Shown: piece by piece, positions 5,635 to 6,571 of the stretch
How positions within the stretch are numbered: position 1 is the first letter of the stretch
Layout of the letters: each line of letters starts with the position of its first letter
Assembly: GCA_019417145.1 (NCBI GenBank)
Contig: DXVY01000095.1
Coordinates: 1-6,571, forward strand
Reading direction: 5' to 3'
From: Clostridiales bacterium
GTDB taxonomy: Bacteria; Bacillota; Clostridia; Oscillospirales; Acutalibacteraceae
Length of the DNA: 6,571 bases
Notes under the pieces: model-generated
Database searches by the model: none
What the model saw: only the letters and a program-made list of their open reading frames with translations
Told to the model about the DNA's origin: nothing
Translations under genes and position numbers: made by a program

Positions 5635-6571
5635 ATGTCCAAGAATAAAATGCTGCAGCGGGGCCTGGCCATTCTTTTGGCCGTTCTTCTGCTGGCGGGT
5701 ACGCTGACCACAGCCGGACTGATCTACTCCAACGCCCTGGAGTATGCCAAGGGTGACCTGGATGGAGACGGTATTATCAGCATATCGGATGTTATGGAGG
5801 CCTGTAAAATAATCGCCCGCGCTTCGGCCGGGCAGCAGGAGGATGAAAGGCTGGCCTGGGCGGCGGATATGGATGAGGATCAGGAGGTAAACATATCCGA
5901 CGTTATGGAGCTGTGCAAGGCCATTGCCAGAGGGGATGCCCCCGGCGCGTTTTGGCCCTCGGACGAGCTAGTGTCCGGCGAACAGTATATCCTGGTAGCG
6001 CAGTGTAGCCGGAAGCTGCTCAGTGTGGAAAATTCCAGCCTGCGTAACAGGGGCAATGTCTATCAGTGGCGGGATACAGGAAGCGATTCCCAGCGCTGGC
6101 TGATTGAGGACGCGGGCGACGGCTATTATAAACTGACCAATGTAGGCAGCGGGCTGGTGTTGGATGTGGACAGTTCATCTCCCGACCCTGACGCCAATGT
6201 CTGGCAGTATGCCTGGAATGGCAGTACGGCCCAGAAATGGAGATTCACCAGGGACGAAGACGGCGCTTACCGTATTCAGGCGGCCTGCGCGCCGGAATGC
6301 TCCCTGAGCGTTTCCCAGGGATCCGCTGAGGACGGAGCCAATGTGCTGCAGTGGACCTCAGACGACAGAATCGGGCAAAAATGGTATCTGCGCCGGGTTG
6401 AGCCCCAGGATGCGGCGCCCACGCCGGCGCTGGCCGACGCGGCATTTGACGCCTGGGTGGAACAGTTTTATGTAAGCTCCGGCCCCTCCGATATGGTGGC
6501 GGGTTCCTTTACCAGCGATTTCTGGAAGGGGGCCGAAATGTTCGAGATAGTGCTGGACGCATACGAGCGCA
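5635..6571 (+). CDS. Secreted dockerin / ricin B lectin protein with start of a GH76-like domain (partial)
   Basis: The first 312 residues are present; the frame is open to the right edge. ATG 5635 follows GGGGAGG (5617-5623) by about 11 bases. Residues 1-35 form a signal peptide (KNK, then a long Leu/Ala core), possibly cut after SNA. Residues 41-99 are type I dockerin-like: loop 1 has D41, D43, D45 and D52, and loop 2 has D78, D80, D82 and D89, each followed by ISDVME-x-CK-x-IAR. Residues about 112-256 are a ricin B beta-trefoil lectin. Its three lobes carry NVYQW, NVWQY, NVLQW (from 141, 188, 236) and QRW, QKW, QKW (153, 200, 248). After a Pro/Ala linker, 265-312 (AFDAWVEQFY, FWKGAEMFEIVLDAYER) resembles the opening of GH76 alpha-mannanase-like glycosidases, an inference from a short piece. 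It is probably a secreted carbohydrate-binding enzyme. The 49-base gap after comM has no clear terminator, so read-through is possible. Confidence 0.85.
   Translation, partial: MSKNKMLQRGLAILLAVLLLAGTLTTAGLIYSNALEYAKGDLDGDGIISISDVMEACKIIARASAGQQEDERLAWAADMDEDQEVNISDVMELCKAIARGDAPGAFWPSDELVSGEQYILVAQCSRKLLSVENSSLRNRGNVYQWRDTGSDSQRWLIEDAGDGYYKLTNVGSGLVLDVDSSSPDPDANVWQYAWNGSTAQKWRFTRDEDGAYRIQAACAPECSLSVSQGSAEDGANVLQWTSDDRIGQKWYLRRVEPQDAAPTPALADAAFDAWVEQFYVSSGPSDMVAGSFTSDFWKGAEMFEIVLDAYER

Overview
The window is a GC-rich stretch carrying six genes and the edge of a seventh. Strong AGGAGG-type ribosome binding sites, sigma-A-like promoters with exact 17-base spacers, and a secreted protein that combines dockerin, ricin-type lectin and putative glycosidase segments all suggest a high-GC member of the Firmicutes, most likely a Clostridia-class (Oscillospiraceae-like) gut or biomass bacterium. 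This placement is inferred from style and gene content; the window holds no phylogenetic marker.

Layout. At the left edge a minus-strand gene begins (1-62, product not recognised), with a strong hairpin in its upstream region. Divergent from it, with its own promoter, is a family 4 (iron-sulfur) uracil-DNA glycosylase (274-846), followed by a perfect 13-bp terminator hairpin. Converging on that terminator is a tight minus-strand operon read from 3849 down to 896: an OmpR/PhoB-type response regulator, a class I SAM-dependent methyltransferase, and a membrane sensor histidine kinase. Intergenic gaps are 11-12 bases and each downstream ribosome binding site abuts or overlaps the stop codon before it. 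The regulator and kinase form an evident two-component pair, and the methyltransferase lies between them. An approximately 200-base divergent promoter region (3850-4055) separates this operon from a plus-strand gene for a ComM/YifB-type AAA+ ATPase (4056-5585). After a 49-base gap there is a plus-strand gene (5635 to the right edge, truncated) for a secreted protein with a signal peptide, an N-terminal type I dockerin-like EF-hand pair, a three-lobed ricin B lectin (beta-trefoil), and the start of a domain resembling GH76-type glycosidases.

How the genes relate. The window mixes DNA maintenance (uracil glycosylase, ComM/YifB), envelope signalling (the two-component operon) and an extracellular carbohydrate-active protein. 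I see no mobile element, CRISPR array, rRNA or tRNA, and no gene-free stretch longer than about 210 bases. I did not find a clearly new biological system. The items most worth a second look are the coupled methyltransferase inside the two-component operon, the N-terminal dockerin-lectin-glycosidase architecture, and the short direct repeats in the divergent promoter region.
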